Assembly (NCBI GenBank): GCA_950295325.1 | Contig: OX485804.1 | Coordinates: forward strand, 32,428,001-32,492,000 | Direction: 5' to 3' | DNA length: 64,000 bases | Source of the DNA: Polytrichum commune | Taxonomy: Eukaryota > Streptophyta > Polytrichopsida > Polytrichales > Polytrichaceae | Shown here: in pieces, positions 33,429-43,500 of the stretch | Position numbering within the stretch: the first letter of the stretch is position 1 | Layout: each line of letters starts with the position of its first letter | Notes under the pieces: model-generated | Database searches by the model: none | Seen by the model: the letters and a program-made list of their open reading frames with translations, nothing else | What the model was told of the DNA's origin: nothing | Translations under genes and position numbers: made by a program

Positions 33429-35378
33429 CTACTCATCAGTCACACAACCTTCCGATGCAGACTTCACATTTTTGATGTACTTGTATAGTGTTCCACGCGA
33501 TGCCTTCAGTGGTGGAGCTCTCCACACCAATTTCCTTTCTGCAAGCTCCTGATCTGTGAGCTCCACATTAATTTTCCTCTGCTCCACATTGATTGTGATA
33601 ACATCTCCATCTCGCACGAGACCGATTGGTCCCCCAACTTGGGCTTCAGGGCAGATGTGACCAACCACAAAGCCATGTGATCCTCCAGAGAATCGGCCAT
33701 CTGTTAAAAGAGCACATTCCTTACCAAGCCCTGCACCGATGATGGCACTTGTGGGAGTAAGCATTTCTGGCATGCCCGGACCACCTTTGGGACCCTCGCC
33801 ACGGATGACAATTACGGTACCTTTGAAGCTTTGCGAATCCGCAGAGAGAGCAGCCAGCATTGCCTCCTCGCCTTCGAAAACCCTAGCAGGTCCTGAGAAG
33901 TACAATCCTTCCTTTCCTGTGATTTTTGCAACAGAGCCTTCGGGTGCAAGGTTGCCCCATAGAATCTGCAGGTGGCCGGTTTTCTTAATTGGGCTTTCAA
34001 TTGTTGTGATGACCTTTTGACCGGGTGAGAGGGGAGAGCATTCGGAGAGATTCTCTGCCAGGGTTTTACCAGTGACAGTCATGCAGCTGCCGTCGATTAA
34101 CCCTTTCTCAAGTAAGTACTTAAGCACGGCGGGAACTCCTCCCACCCTGTGCAAATCCTCCATAACAAACTTGCCACTCGGCTTCAAATCAGCGATGAAT
34201 GGCACCTTATCACTGACTGCTTGGAAATCAGCCAATGTGAGGTCCACTCCCACTGACCTGGCAATAGCAATGAGGTGAAGCACTGCATTTGTAGAGCCTC
34301 CAAGCGCCATCACAATGACCATAGCATTGTTAAGAGATGCTTTGGTGATGATGTCCCGAGGTTTTAAATCCCGCTTCAGAAGCTCCAGGATGTACTTCCC
34401 AGCCAGCTTACACTCCTGAATTTTCAACGAGTCTTCAGCAGGGATGGAAGAGCTGTAAGGCAGCGACATTCCGAGGGCCTCAATTGCCGAGGCCATCGTG
34501 TTAGCCGTGTACATCCCTCCGCACGCACCTGACCCCGGGCACGAATTTTTCACCACATCCATCCGCTCCGACTCGCTGATTGAGCCGCCAACAAACTCCC
34601 CGTAGCTTTGGAATGCAGACACAATGTCGAAAGTCTGGCCATTGAAGTGCCCTGGCTTGATGGTGCCACCATACACCATAATGCTCGGCCGGTTCAACCG
34701 TCCCATTGCCATGACCACTCCTGGCATGTTCTTGTCGCACCCGGGAATTGAAATGTTGGCATCGTACCATTGCCCTCCCATCACAGTTTCCACACTATCG
34801 GCAATTAGGTCACGAGACTGCAAACTGTAGCACATACCCTCAGTTCCCATGGAGATAGCATCACTAACCCCAACCGTGTTGAACCGGAACCCTACCATTC
34901 CAGCCTCCTGAACACCCTCCTTCACAGCCTCGGAAAGATGTAACAAATGCATGTTACATGTGTTCCCCTCATACCACACGGATGAAATCCCTACCTGGGG
35001 TTTATTCAGGTCCTCCGTCGTTAATCCTACCCCATACAGGATGGCCTGCGACCCCCCCTGTGCCTTAGGCTGAGTCACGCGGCTGGAGTATTTGTTCAAA
35101 TGGTCGACTCCGGTTCCTTCCAAAGCTTCCACTGACTGCGGGGGCGGATGGGTCGTCACGGAGCTGGCTTCCGGAGCTGCAGAAGCTTGGGGTGAAGCTC
35201 CCACTCTCTTGCTTCGCCATCCCAGCCTTCCTTTGCCGCACTGCTTCCTCGAGTTTCTGGAAGCTACCAGAGTTGGCTGCCGTAGCGAGTGAGTGGGAGT
35301 GTTGATCACGGGCGTGGCTGCACCTGCCAAAGATTCGAGCAGGCGCCCTCCCGATTGATGCAACACCGTGGACGCCAT
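33429..35378 (-). CDS. DHAD: Dihydroxy-acid dehydratase, plastidial, intronless
   Basis: A single uninterrupted frame of 649 residues encodes the ilvD-family enzyme. It dehydrates 2,3-dihydroxy-isovalerate and 2,3-dihydroxy-3-methylvalerate to the 2-oxo acids for valine, isoleucine and leucine synthesis in plastids. Residues 1 to about 80 are rich in Ser, Arg and Ala, like a transit peptide. Expected Fe-S cluster cysteines are present: Cys141 in GNTCNMH, Cys214 in PGCDKNMPG and Cys286 in [34 protein letters not shown] and [15 protein letters not shown], the latter with the proposed catalytic Ser, are intact, and the tail [10 protein letters not shown] matches plant enzymes. Plant DHAD genes that I know have many introns, so lack of introns here is notable. 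The coding GC content is higher than the flanks. Confidence 0.96.
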   Translation of the reverse strand: MASTVLHQSGGRLLESLAGAATPVINTPTHSLRQPTLVASRNSRKQCGKGRLGWRSKRVGASPQASAAPEASSVTTHPPPQSVEALEGTGVDHLNKYSSRVTQPKAQGGSQAILYGVGLTTEDLNKPQVGISSVWYEGNTCNMHLLHLSEAVKEGVQEAGMVGFRFNTVGVSDAISMGTEGMCYSLQSRDLIADSVETVMGGQWYDANISIPGCDKNMPGVVMAMGRLNRPSIMVYGGTIKPGHFNGQTFDIVSAFQSYGEFVGGSISESERMDVVKNSCPGSGACGGMYTANTMASAIEALGMSLPYSSSIPAEDSLKIQECKLAGKYILELLKRDLKPRDIITKASLNNAMVIVMALGGSTNAVLHLIAIARSVGVDLTLADFQAVSDKVPFIADLKPSGKFVMEDLHRVGGVPAVLKYLLEKGLIDGSCMTVTGKTLAENLSECSPLSPGQKVITTIESPIKKTGHLQILWGNLAPEGSVAKITGKEGLYFSGPARVFEGEEAMLAALSADSQSFKGTVIVIRGEGPKGGPGMPEMLTPTSAIIGAGLGKECALLTDGRFSGGSHGFVVGHICPEAQVGGPIGLVRDGDVITINVEQRKINVELTDQELAERKLVWRAPPLKASRGTLYKYIKNVKSASEGCVTDE

Positions 35379-35499
35379 AGCTGCCCCTGCCTCTGCAACT
35401 CCGGAGGGAAGAAAGAATGCGGGCGCGTGGCGGAGTAGGGTTCAGGGTTTTAGGACTGGATTGGATGAATGTCTTCTCTCGTCTACAGATTTCATCGCA

Positions 35500-35595
35500 A
35501 GGACCGCTGAACTTCGCAGTTAAAGGAAACGTGCTCAAGGGTTTCAGCAATTGTGATGGATGAATGTGGACTCTCACATCCACATTTCATCGCAA
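35500..35595 (+). repeat. DHAD 5'-flank segment related to the duplicated block
   Basis: This stretch, just upstream of DHAD on its far side, matches part of the block at 23730-23825 and 39185-39277: GAACTTCGCA, TAAAGG and then GGATGAATGTGGACTCTC with CATTTCATCGCA. It includes a hairpin at 35559-35591 (GATGAATGTGGA against TCCACATTTCATC). A more diverged version lies at about 35463-35500. The region 35596-35947 holds nothing else recognised. Confidence 0.65.
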
Positions 35596-35947
35596 CCAAA
35601 TGTCAAGTGGGATGGATGTAACATGGTCGACATGATCTTTGCCCATGTCCCATCAACTGCAGAGGGCAGTAGAGTTATCCATAACTGTGGGTTTGATCCT
35701 TCTTTGAGAAATTTTTCTGTTAAGAGCTTGTTAGCTTGTCGTGTATTGGAGCCTATTTTGAAAGTTGTGTAAATTTTGGGATCTTTTCTTTGTATCTCTC
35801 AAACTTTTGAGAGAATTTTAGGATTTTAAATAGCTCGTATGATTATCTTATTCGTTATCAAATTGAAGATTCTCGTGCTCATTAAATGGCCATATAGGTC
35901 CTCTCCAATTATGTTGACTATTTGAAGAACTTAAAATGATTATCATA

Positions 35948-36050
35948 GTTTGAGCATGTAGTTCCCATCTCTTTTACACACATGTCTTTTGGGTACCCGT
36001 TCTTGGAGCCACACTCAACGACATATGTACCACTCAAATATAGGCACCCA
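35948..36050 (+). repeat. Dispersed repeat R1, copy at 36.0 kb
   Basis: The R1 core is present: TTTGAGCATGTAGTTCCCAT, then CTCTTTTACACACATGTCTT and ACCACTCAAATATAGG. 36051-36735 is AT-rich with no gene recognised. Confidence 0.7.
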
Positions 36051-36737
36051 ATTAAGATAAGTAACTGAATTACTAGGCACACGTATTCTAATTGGTTGTT
36101 CATTTGAGAGTAAGAATGGTCATCAAAACTTCTCACATGTTTTCATTCATGAAGACACAATATCACCCATAATTTTCACGTTTTGTTCATGAGCTGATCG
36201 GAGATGACTAATAACTAGCTCGAGTGGGTGGATGATTTGTTGCTCCTTTGGCTGATCATCCACTCTCCTCCTACTGGCCCAACCCCTTAGGTTATCTAGA
36301 ATACAATTTTTCACATTTTATCCAAGAGGTGATTAGTTATGATTGATAATCACCTTTGGGTATGCAGCTGACTTGCCATTGGAGCAGCTCGTCACCCACT
36401 ATCCTCTCCTTGGTTATCTAGTCTAATGGGCATAGCAAGTGTTGCATTTACATCCATGATGAGTGGCGGAAAAAGTTTCAAGAGAGACAAATAAATCGGC
36501 ATGCAAAGAGCTTTCGTAAGCTTTTGCGATTAACATGTGGGTTGGTTTCGTATACTATATATGAGAACTACACACTGCTATGCACAACCATCAACAAAAA
36601 GCTTGTGAAATAGTTGTGAACTTCATACACTTTGTTATTTCATATCTCTTATTTATTTCGGTAACCTCATAACATCACATTCTTTTGCTAGCTAAGCATG
36701 TTCAACAGGGTCCAAGTATCACTAATGGAGATACATA

Positions 36738-36999
36738 CTCCCTCCGTCCCAAAATGATTGTTTGGTTTATGTGCCCGGCTAGAAATTTGAGGCTCAAAGT
36801 CAAATATTTCTGCGTCAAACTTCCTATGTCAAGAAGTCTTTCGACGCCGCAACTTTCAGGAGCGTTTTGGAGTAATTAATTAATTAATTAATTAATTATT
36901 TATTTTAAGAATCATACTTACAACTACTTGGTCAATGATCAACGGGCCTTAATGTCGCCAAAGTTAGAAACATGGACAATCATTTCAAAGCGGAGGGAG
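36738..36999. mobile_element. Stowaway-type MITE
   Basis: The left end CTCCCTCCGTCCCAAAATGA and the reverse-complemented right end CTCCCTCCGCTTTGAAATGA are the classic plant Stowaway (Tc1/mariner) termini. The left flank is TA (36736-36737); the right flank is now TG, so the target duplication appears to have mutated. The interior contains a TTAA-type microsatellite at 36872-36900. Confidence 0.88.
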
Positions 37000-37209
37000 T
37001 GTCAGGAAGAATGGGCTCCCATTCATGTTAGAGTCAAAATAAATGTTGACATATTTTTTACTTCATTGGCTCTGTCTGTAGGACAGAGGCTATGCATCAA
37101 CTTCTTCGTATCAAGAGCAAATTTCCTAACCACTTTGCGTTCACACTTGGACGTTACTTGTTCTTGTTATTTTTGGTCCACTTTATTTAATGTGGATGTT
37201 AACTATAAT

Positions 37210-37215
<6 letters not shown>

Positions 37216-37241
<26 letters not shown>

Positions 37242-37262
37242 GGTATATATATATATATATAT
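37216..37262. repeat. GT/TA compound microsatellite
   Basis: GT dinucleotides at 37216-37241 are followed by TA dinucleotides to 37262. The rest of 37000-37929 holds no gene I can support. A 132-codon minus-strand frame at 37315-37713 has no recognisable domain. Confidence 0.9.
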
Positions 37263-37929
37263 AGAACTATAATTGCTCCCTAAAATGCATTGAAATAAAT
37301 CTAGTTAACTATAGTTATTTCGGCAATTCTTGATTATTTATTCTAAAAATTTTGGGTGATATCAAAATCCTTGACCTGCATTTGAGAAGAAGATGCACAA
37401 AATCCAAGAAAGGTTTGGTATAGTAAATAGCCATGGATTGGCATGAGCAAAGTGGACAACTATAATTGTAGTCTTTCATAGTAAAGGACAGAGCCTCACG
37501 GTTTCTACCGTTTTCTTGTTTCATTTTATTGCACTCACTGGCTTTGCATATTGCCAACACTTGGATCATGAGGAACCAATTTTCACAAAGATGATCTCCT
37601 CCAAAACATCCCAAGCGCTTTAAGGAATTTGTTGGGATGGAAGCGGGGGATCGGAGCCAAATGGTTTTTGGTGACGGAATATTGGCAACAAAAAGTGCAA
37701 AAGAAAACCTCAAGATTTTTTATTAGGGTGGCAGCGACATTCATACCAAAATCTCACAACAAACTTTGCCCAAAAATAATCCATTGACCATTTTCATCCA
37801 TTTATTATGGAAGGAATTGTGTAACTATTTGTTTCATTGGTGCCACTTGAGCGATAAATAATAATAGTAAAGTAATGGTAAATAAAGGGTAGTAGGAGGT
37901 GGATTTTGTAGAGAAGTAAAAGGTGAAAA

Positions 37930-38400
37930 TGAGATGCACTCTTGTAAATTGAAACTTGGATGTGTGGAAAAGTAAAGGTAAATGTAAAGGTAAACTAGAA
38001 GTGAAATTAGTGTAAATTGAAATTGGATGTCCAGAAAAGTAAAATTAAAGGTAAAAGTAAAAGTGAGATTAGTGCAAATTGAAACTCGGAGGTCCAGAAA
38101 AGTAAAAGTAAAATTAAACGTAAAAGTAAAATTGAGATTAGTGCAAATTGAAACTCGGAGGTCCAGAAAAGCAAAAGTAAAATTAAAAGTAAAGGTAAAA
38201 GTGAAATTAGTGCAAATTGAAACTCGGAAGTCCAGAAAGTAAAAGTAAAAGTAAGATTAGTGCAAACTGAATCTCGGAGGTCCAGAAATGTAAAAGTAAA
38301 ATTTAAAAGTAAAGGTGAAAGTGAGATTAGTGCAAATTGAAACTCGGAGGTCCAGAAAAGTAAAATAAAAATTAGAAGTAAAGGTAAAAGTAAAAGTGTT
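37930..38400 (+). repeat. Short-unit tandem array upstream of block B
   Basis: About seven units of roughly 52 to 69 bp each carry a core, GAGATTAGTGCAAATTGAAA then CTCGGAGGTCCAGAAA, and a variable spacer of AAAAGTA/AAATTA hexamers. Spacer length changes by multiples of about six bases. Block A has only two to three units, so the array has expanded or contracted since duplication. A plus-strand frame across it reads as Lys/Val-rich repeats with VQIETRRSRK and is probably incidental. Confidence 0.9.
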
Positions 38401-40174
38401 AGCTAAGTTACAAGCGGAGATATAAATATCTGAATGCACCAGATAATTTTTGCTTGTGAATTTCATCTCTCTCCCGGAACTTTTGCTCGCACATTTCCCG
38501 GAAACTTACACAAGTGAAGAATATTGTAAGGATGGCGAAGACGGCAGGCGATGCCCATGTTACTATAATCAGCTACGACAACAACAAGAAGCATTTGATT
38601 ATTCGCCACCCAACAGACTCAAGTGCTTCAAGCTCCGACGGCCAAATTAGACACAACTTGCTTCCGCTTCGCAAGCGTTTCAAAAGAAAACTCAGACAAA
38701 CTTGTGAGACTGAATGTGGAATCTGCAAATCGAAAAGCGGCCACTACACCACCGTTTTCAAGCTCGGAGAGAAGAAGGGGACGAGGAAGTGTTGGGACTG
38801 CTGCGGGACGACACAAGTCCGTCTGCAAGCGAAATTTAGAAGACCGGCCTCTTCTGGCTCGAAACTTCGGTGTCAAGAAAATTAAAAGCAAAACGCACAA
38901 ACGTAAATCTACTGAGGGAACGATTAAAGTAGAGTTACGAGCGCGACATAAACATAGAAACGACACCTATTCATTCACTTTTCTGCTCCCGGATTCTCTC
39001 GCATGTTTCGACAGTTGTTGCAAGAATGGCAAATTCCGAGAAAGCTTGCTTCCTCTTGGCAAGTGCTTCAATACAGCACCACTTGCAAGGTCGGAGAGTA
39101 AAAAAGGAAAGAAAGCGGGCTATGGAAATGCTGGGACTGCTGCGGGACATCTTAATTTCTTCTGAGAGAACTTCTTCCTCATGAGAACTTCGCAACTAAA
39201 GGGATTGCGCAATATCCATTCAGGTTTTAGTACTGTGGTGGATGAATGTGGACTCTCGCATCCGCATTTCATCGCATTTTAGCATTATATTGAATTTTCT
39301 TATGGTTACATTACTGGGAAATATCTGTAGCTTATCCACTTTTATGACTAAATTTATGTGAGATTGTTTAACATTTTTGGTTCATCAATCAGTCCCTCCC
39401 TGTTATCTTTGGTTTACTCTGTAGCAATTCTTTTGTAATTGGTCTTTGGTTTAGCAAGGATGTAGCAATTTTCTTGGGATTGTGTTTCCTATATTAACGA
39501 AGAATGAAGTCTCGTGAAGGAGTATATGCAAATTCTAACGAACCTTACATTCGTGTGTGCAACCGGTGGTCGCCCAGATCAATGAATCCGTTTCGTTCTA
39601 CAGCGTTCCCCGTCTGGTGGTCGAAGAGCCTCATAACGGCAAATTCGGAAATCCGGTACCTCATTTCCCTGCCGCCCCTCGATGACGGACGATCAATCTG
39701 GTTGTCGCAAACTCTTTAAGCCTTCAAGTCTGTTTCTTACTACACACTTGAGTATATATCAGTCTTGACAGACATCCTGCCATAGATGTGAACATGTGAA
39801 CGGTCGTTGAAAAGACTTGTGTGAACCATTCAATTGATTTGGTTAGTTCAAAAATGTGCCAGTAATACTGTGAATTCGATTGAGCCTTGGAATCAAGTCA
39901 TGTACGTTGGATTTTTTTTTGGAGCGCAGGAGCTGAAAGTCCTTGAAACATCAAATGTAATGTAAATGTAAGAGAGGTCAGACAGCCATTTCCTGAGCAT
40001 TTGTAAGCGCGGTTATTGAAAGAAGTTGGGGAATCAAGAGAATTTGACGTCGATCTGTCCATGATACTTTAGGGAGTTGCAAAAAATATACATACGGATT
40101 CCTGTAGGCTTTTCATGGCAGAACGGATTGTGGCATTCATTGGTTCATTGGAGAAAAATCTCTTACATATGCGG
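38401..40174 (+). repeat. Duplicated block, copy B
   Basis: This is the second copy of the block at 22961-24720, nearly identical, with scattered substitutions and one-base indels. It includes the Cys-rich frame ending at 38885 and the overlapping frame 38623-39165. Copy B ends at 40174 (...ACATATGCGG), 356 bp before the GRP94 start codon, so it may contribute upstream regulatory DNA to that gene. Confidence 0.85.
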
Positions 40175-40530
40175 CCTTTATGTTAAGTCTTAGTGCTCAC
40201 TGCAAACACCTTCACCTCGTATGAATATACAAATGTACTTGATAGGCGTAAATCTGCCAAATTGGCTCTAAACCATATTATTCGTGGTGATTAGTCTATT
40301 ACTGGCTCTGCCATCTGTTTGAAATCTCTCAAAAAGTGCAGAACCCCGATATTCAGAGTTTCTCGTAGAGTCGAGAGATTTGAGCACGGAGCCTTTTCGA
40401 TAAATGTTGGTGAAGACTAAAACCGCAAATTGTCGCACGAGAAAATCGTCATTGACACCTTCAGGTCTGCCTGATTTAATCTCATTGTTACAGAAGGTGC
40501 TGAATTCACAATCTCTTGGTAGAAATATTC
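40175..40530 (+). other. GRP94 leader and proximal promoter region
   Basis: This is the stretch between block B and the GRP94 ATG. I see no convincing TATA box, heat shock element or ER-stress element (CCAAT-N9-CCACG). It is unique within the window. Confidence 0.4.
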
Positions 40531-43500
40531 ATGAAGCGACTTGCTGGTGTTGGAGCATTCTGGGTGCTGCTCACCCTAACCTGCATTCATGTGCAAGGTA
40601 TGTTGATCACGCTCATATTGTTCTCTTTTACTTCCTGAATTTCGATTGGATGGTGTGATCATTCTGTATTCTCTTTTTGCAAATTTGGTTTTCCATGTAA
40701 GTATGTGACGTTTCAGGATTGGGATATGTGGGTGTTGTATGTGCTCCTCTCCCAGTTATGTCTACCACATGTCTTCATATACTATCGTGTTGCTGAAATG
40801 CAGATTCAGATGTCCACCATGGAGTGGATGCACTTGAGGATAGTGACTTGGAAGTTAGGGATGCATTTCCAAAGCTTCAGGAGAGAACCATGGGTATTCC
40901 CGGCGGCTTGGTGACTGATACCGAGATTGTGGAAAGGTTTCCCCCTCCTACTGCCCTTGTACAACATTCCGAGCGTTTTGTTGTCCAAGAATGACGGATA
41001 AATAGCATTGAAATATGTAAACGTCTACTATTATTATTACTACTACTTTTGGCTTTTCTTTAGCATCTTCCAAGTGCAAGTCTTCAAGAACGTCAGAAAT
41101 GCGTACTTTCACGAACTCTGAGATAAGGTTTTGTACCGGGTGCTCCCCAGAGAAAGTGAATCCATTTCCCCAAGGAAGACATTGAGGAGTCAGAGTGAGA
41201 AGTTTACGTTCCAGGCGGAAGTTTCTAGGTTGATGGACATCATTATCAACTCTTTTTACAGCAACAAAGACATCTTCTTGCGTGAACTCATCTCCAATGC
41301 CTCTGATGTACGGAATCTTCTTCCCAAAATGCGAACTTGATGGGTTTTCTGATCCAGTGTGCTTGAGAGACCTTGCATAAAGGGAGGAATCTTACTTAGT
41401 ATGATGTAAATCATGTCTTTTGTTGCTCTTTTTCTCCTCTGTGCTAGATCAGTTTGTTTAAATGCAGGCGCTGGATAAAGTCCGGTTTCTGGCTCTCACA
41501 AACGAGACATTACTTGGAGAGGGAGATGATGCTAAACTTGACATTCACGTGAGTTCCGAATCCTTTTTCCTCATAGCATAGTCATTTGCATTACACCGCA
41601 TTTTTCACTTTTCGTTTTCAGTCAATGCATAGCGATTATCCAGAAGGACATGGGGTTAAGTGGAAGTTTTACATCACACGGTTGTTGGAAGTTGGTGTGG
41701 ATTACTGCGATATTTCTGTCAATGACAGAGGAGGGTACGTTAATCCTTAGAAAACTCTAAAATGTGAGGGAAGCCCAAGCTGGGAGGTTCATGCCAATCA
41801 CTTAACTCTTTTAGAAAACTGTAGTAACTTCATTCCACCGACAGATCAAATTGGACAAGGAGAGGAATATATTGACAATTAAAGACAAGGGAATAGGAAT
41901 GACTAAGGAAGACCTTATCAAGAATCTTGGGACAATTGCCAAGTCTGGCACATCTTGTAAAGTTTACATCCTCTGTCCTACTACTTTCTAGTTGACAAAA
42001 CTGCACTGATTGTTACAATCATAATGTATACTCTTCTTTGCATTCAGAATGTATGTGCTGATGGAATCTTACGGATAAAAATTTCTTGTGAAAGTGTTTA
42101 TTGTGATTACTGTACGTGAAGATAGTTCAAGGGGTCTGAATTCTATGTTTCTGCATTTACAGCTTTTGTGGACCAGCTGCAAACAGGAGGGGACCTGACC
42201 CTCATTGGGCAGTTTGGGGTGGGGTTCTACTCTGTATATTTGATGGCTGACTATGTTGAGGTCATCAGCAAGCACAATGATGACAAACAGTAAGCCAAAA
42301 CTGGTTTAGGGTTTAGGATAGCCGTAAACCTTTTCATTGGAGTGGTCTGTAGAGCATAGTTCAGGATTGAGATTGTATCGGATTGTAAAGTTCAATTGTC
42401 TTCAGCCTTCTATATGTATCAAGTTGAATTTTTGGTGATTTAAAACTTGGCTCTTTGTATCCAGACTGAAATTGATGGCCGCACTTCGCAAAATTGCAGA
42501 TACATCTGGGAATCGAAAGCAGATGGAAACTTTGCAGTTTCAGAGGACACAGAGAATGAGCCATTAGGTCGAGGAACTGAAATAAAACTTCACCTCAAAG
42601 AAGATGCTGCAAAATATATTACAATAGAGAAACTACGGGTACATCTTGCTGATCATAGCAACATTTTTCAATGGAATCTTGAACATCAAATACAGCAGTT
42701 GAAATTTGGATAAGTCAAGTAACCTTCGCTGTAGGTGATCAACTTTGTGCTTACAGGAATTGGTAAAAAGGTACTCTGAATTCATCAACTTCCCAATATA
42801 TTTGTGGACAAGTAAGGAAATTGAGAAACCATCTGAGGGAGACTATGGCAACAATTTGAAAGAGGAGGTTTCAGAAAATGTGCAGGCAAGTGAGAACCAT
42901 GGGCTTCTTGTTATTTAATCTCTGTGTCCCCCAGGTAGTTGTTTGACTTGATTATACATGGTAACGAATCATATCTGGTAACAAACTTCACATCTTAATT
43001 GGTCTGTCCGAGTCAAAGAAGGTTTTTATGTGAGAAGCATGTGTAATTGAACTCAAGATATATTTCATGTGCTACGAGCTGACAGAACGGTGACTAACGT
43101 GTGAACTTCTAATTGTTAAAGAAATAGTATATATGTAAGCAAACAAATCTGCCATGTCAAGTAGGCATCGGAAACTCAGCAAGTGGATTTGAACAAGGGA
43201 AAAGTTGAAGAACATTTACGAGAGGGTCAGAATCATTTTTTTCCCCCAGAACCAGAGGATATCGTATTAGTATATGCATGCACTTCATATGCTTATTGTG
43301 TTGTAATTTCTGCTATATCCAACTTAAAGTAACACATCTAGAAATTTGACATTCTCGAATTATATCCTATGGCACTACAAATTCACCTTTATGTTCACTG
43401 AGATTTCAAATTATTGACTAGAAGTTCACCTTTCGGGCGTTTTCAGAGCTTTCCGGGACATTGAATTTCCATCAATCAGACAATACATTGCTTGTGCACA

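Noticed and set aside
34501-34770. 89-codon and other frames overlapping DHAD
   Set aside because: They are alternate-register shadows of a strongly conserved coding sequence.
33429-35378. Bacterial contamination as the source of the intronless DHAD
   Set aside because: It has a long Ser/Arg-rich transit peptide, plant-type sequence to the very end (GCVTDE), and is embedded between plant genes and repeats.
37315-37713. 132-codon minus-strand frame and a LINE-like GGSDIHTKI string on the plus strand
   Set aside because: There is no reverse transcriptase motif, no second supporting block and a stop next to the string, so the similarity is too weak.
38027-38242. Lys/Val-rich repetitive protein encoded by the tandem array
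   Set aside because: The frame follows from the hexamer-rich repeat, units change length by amounts that break it, and no start context or homology supports it.
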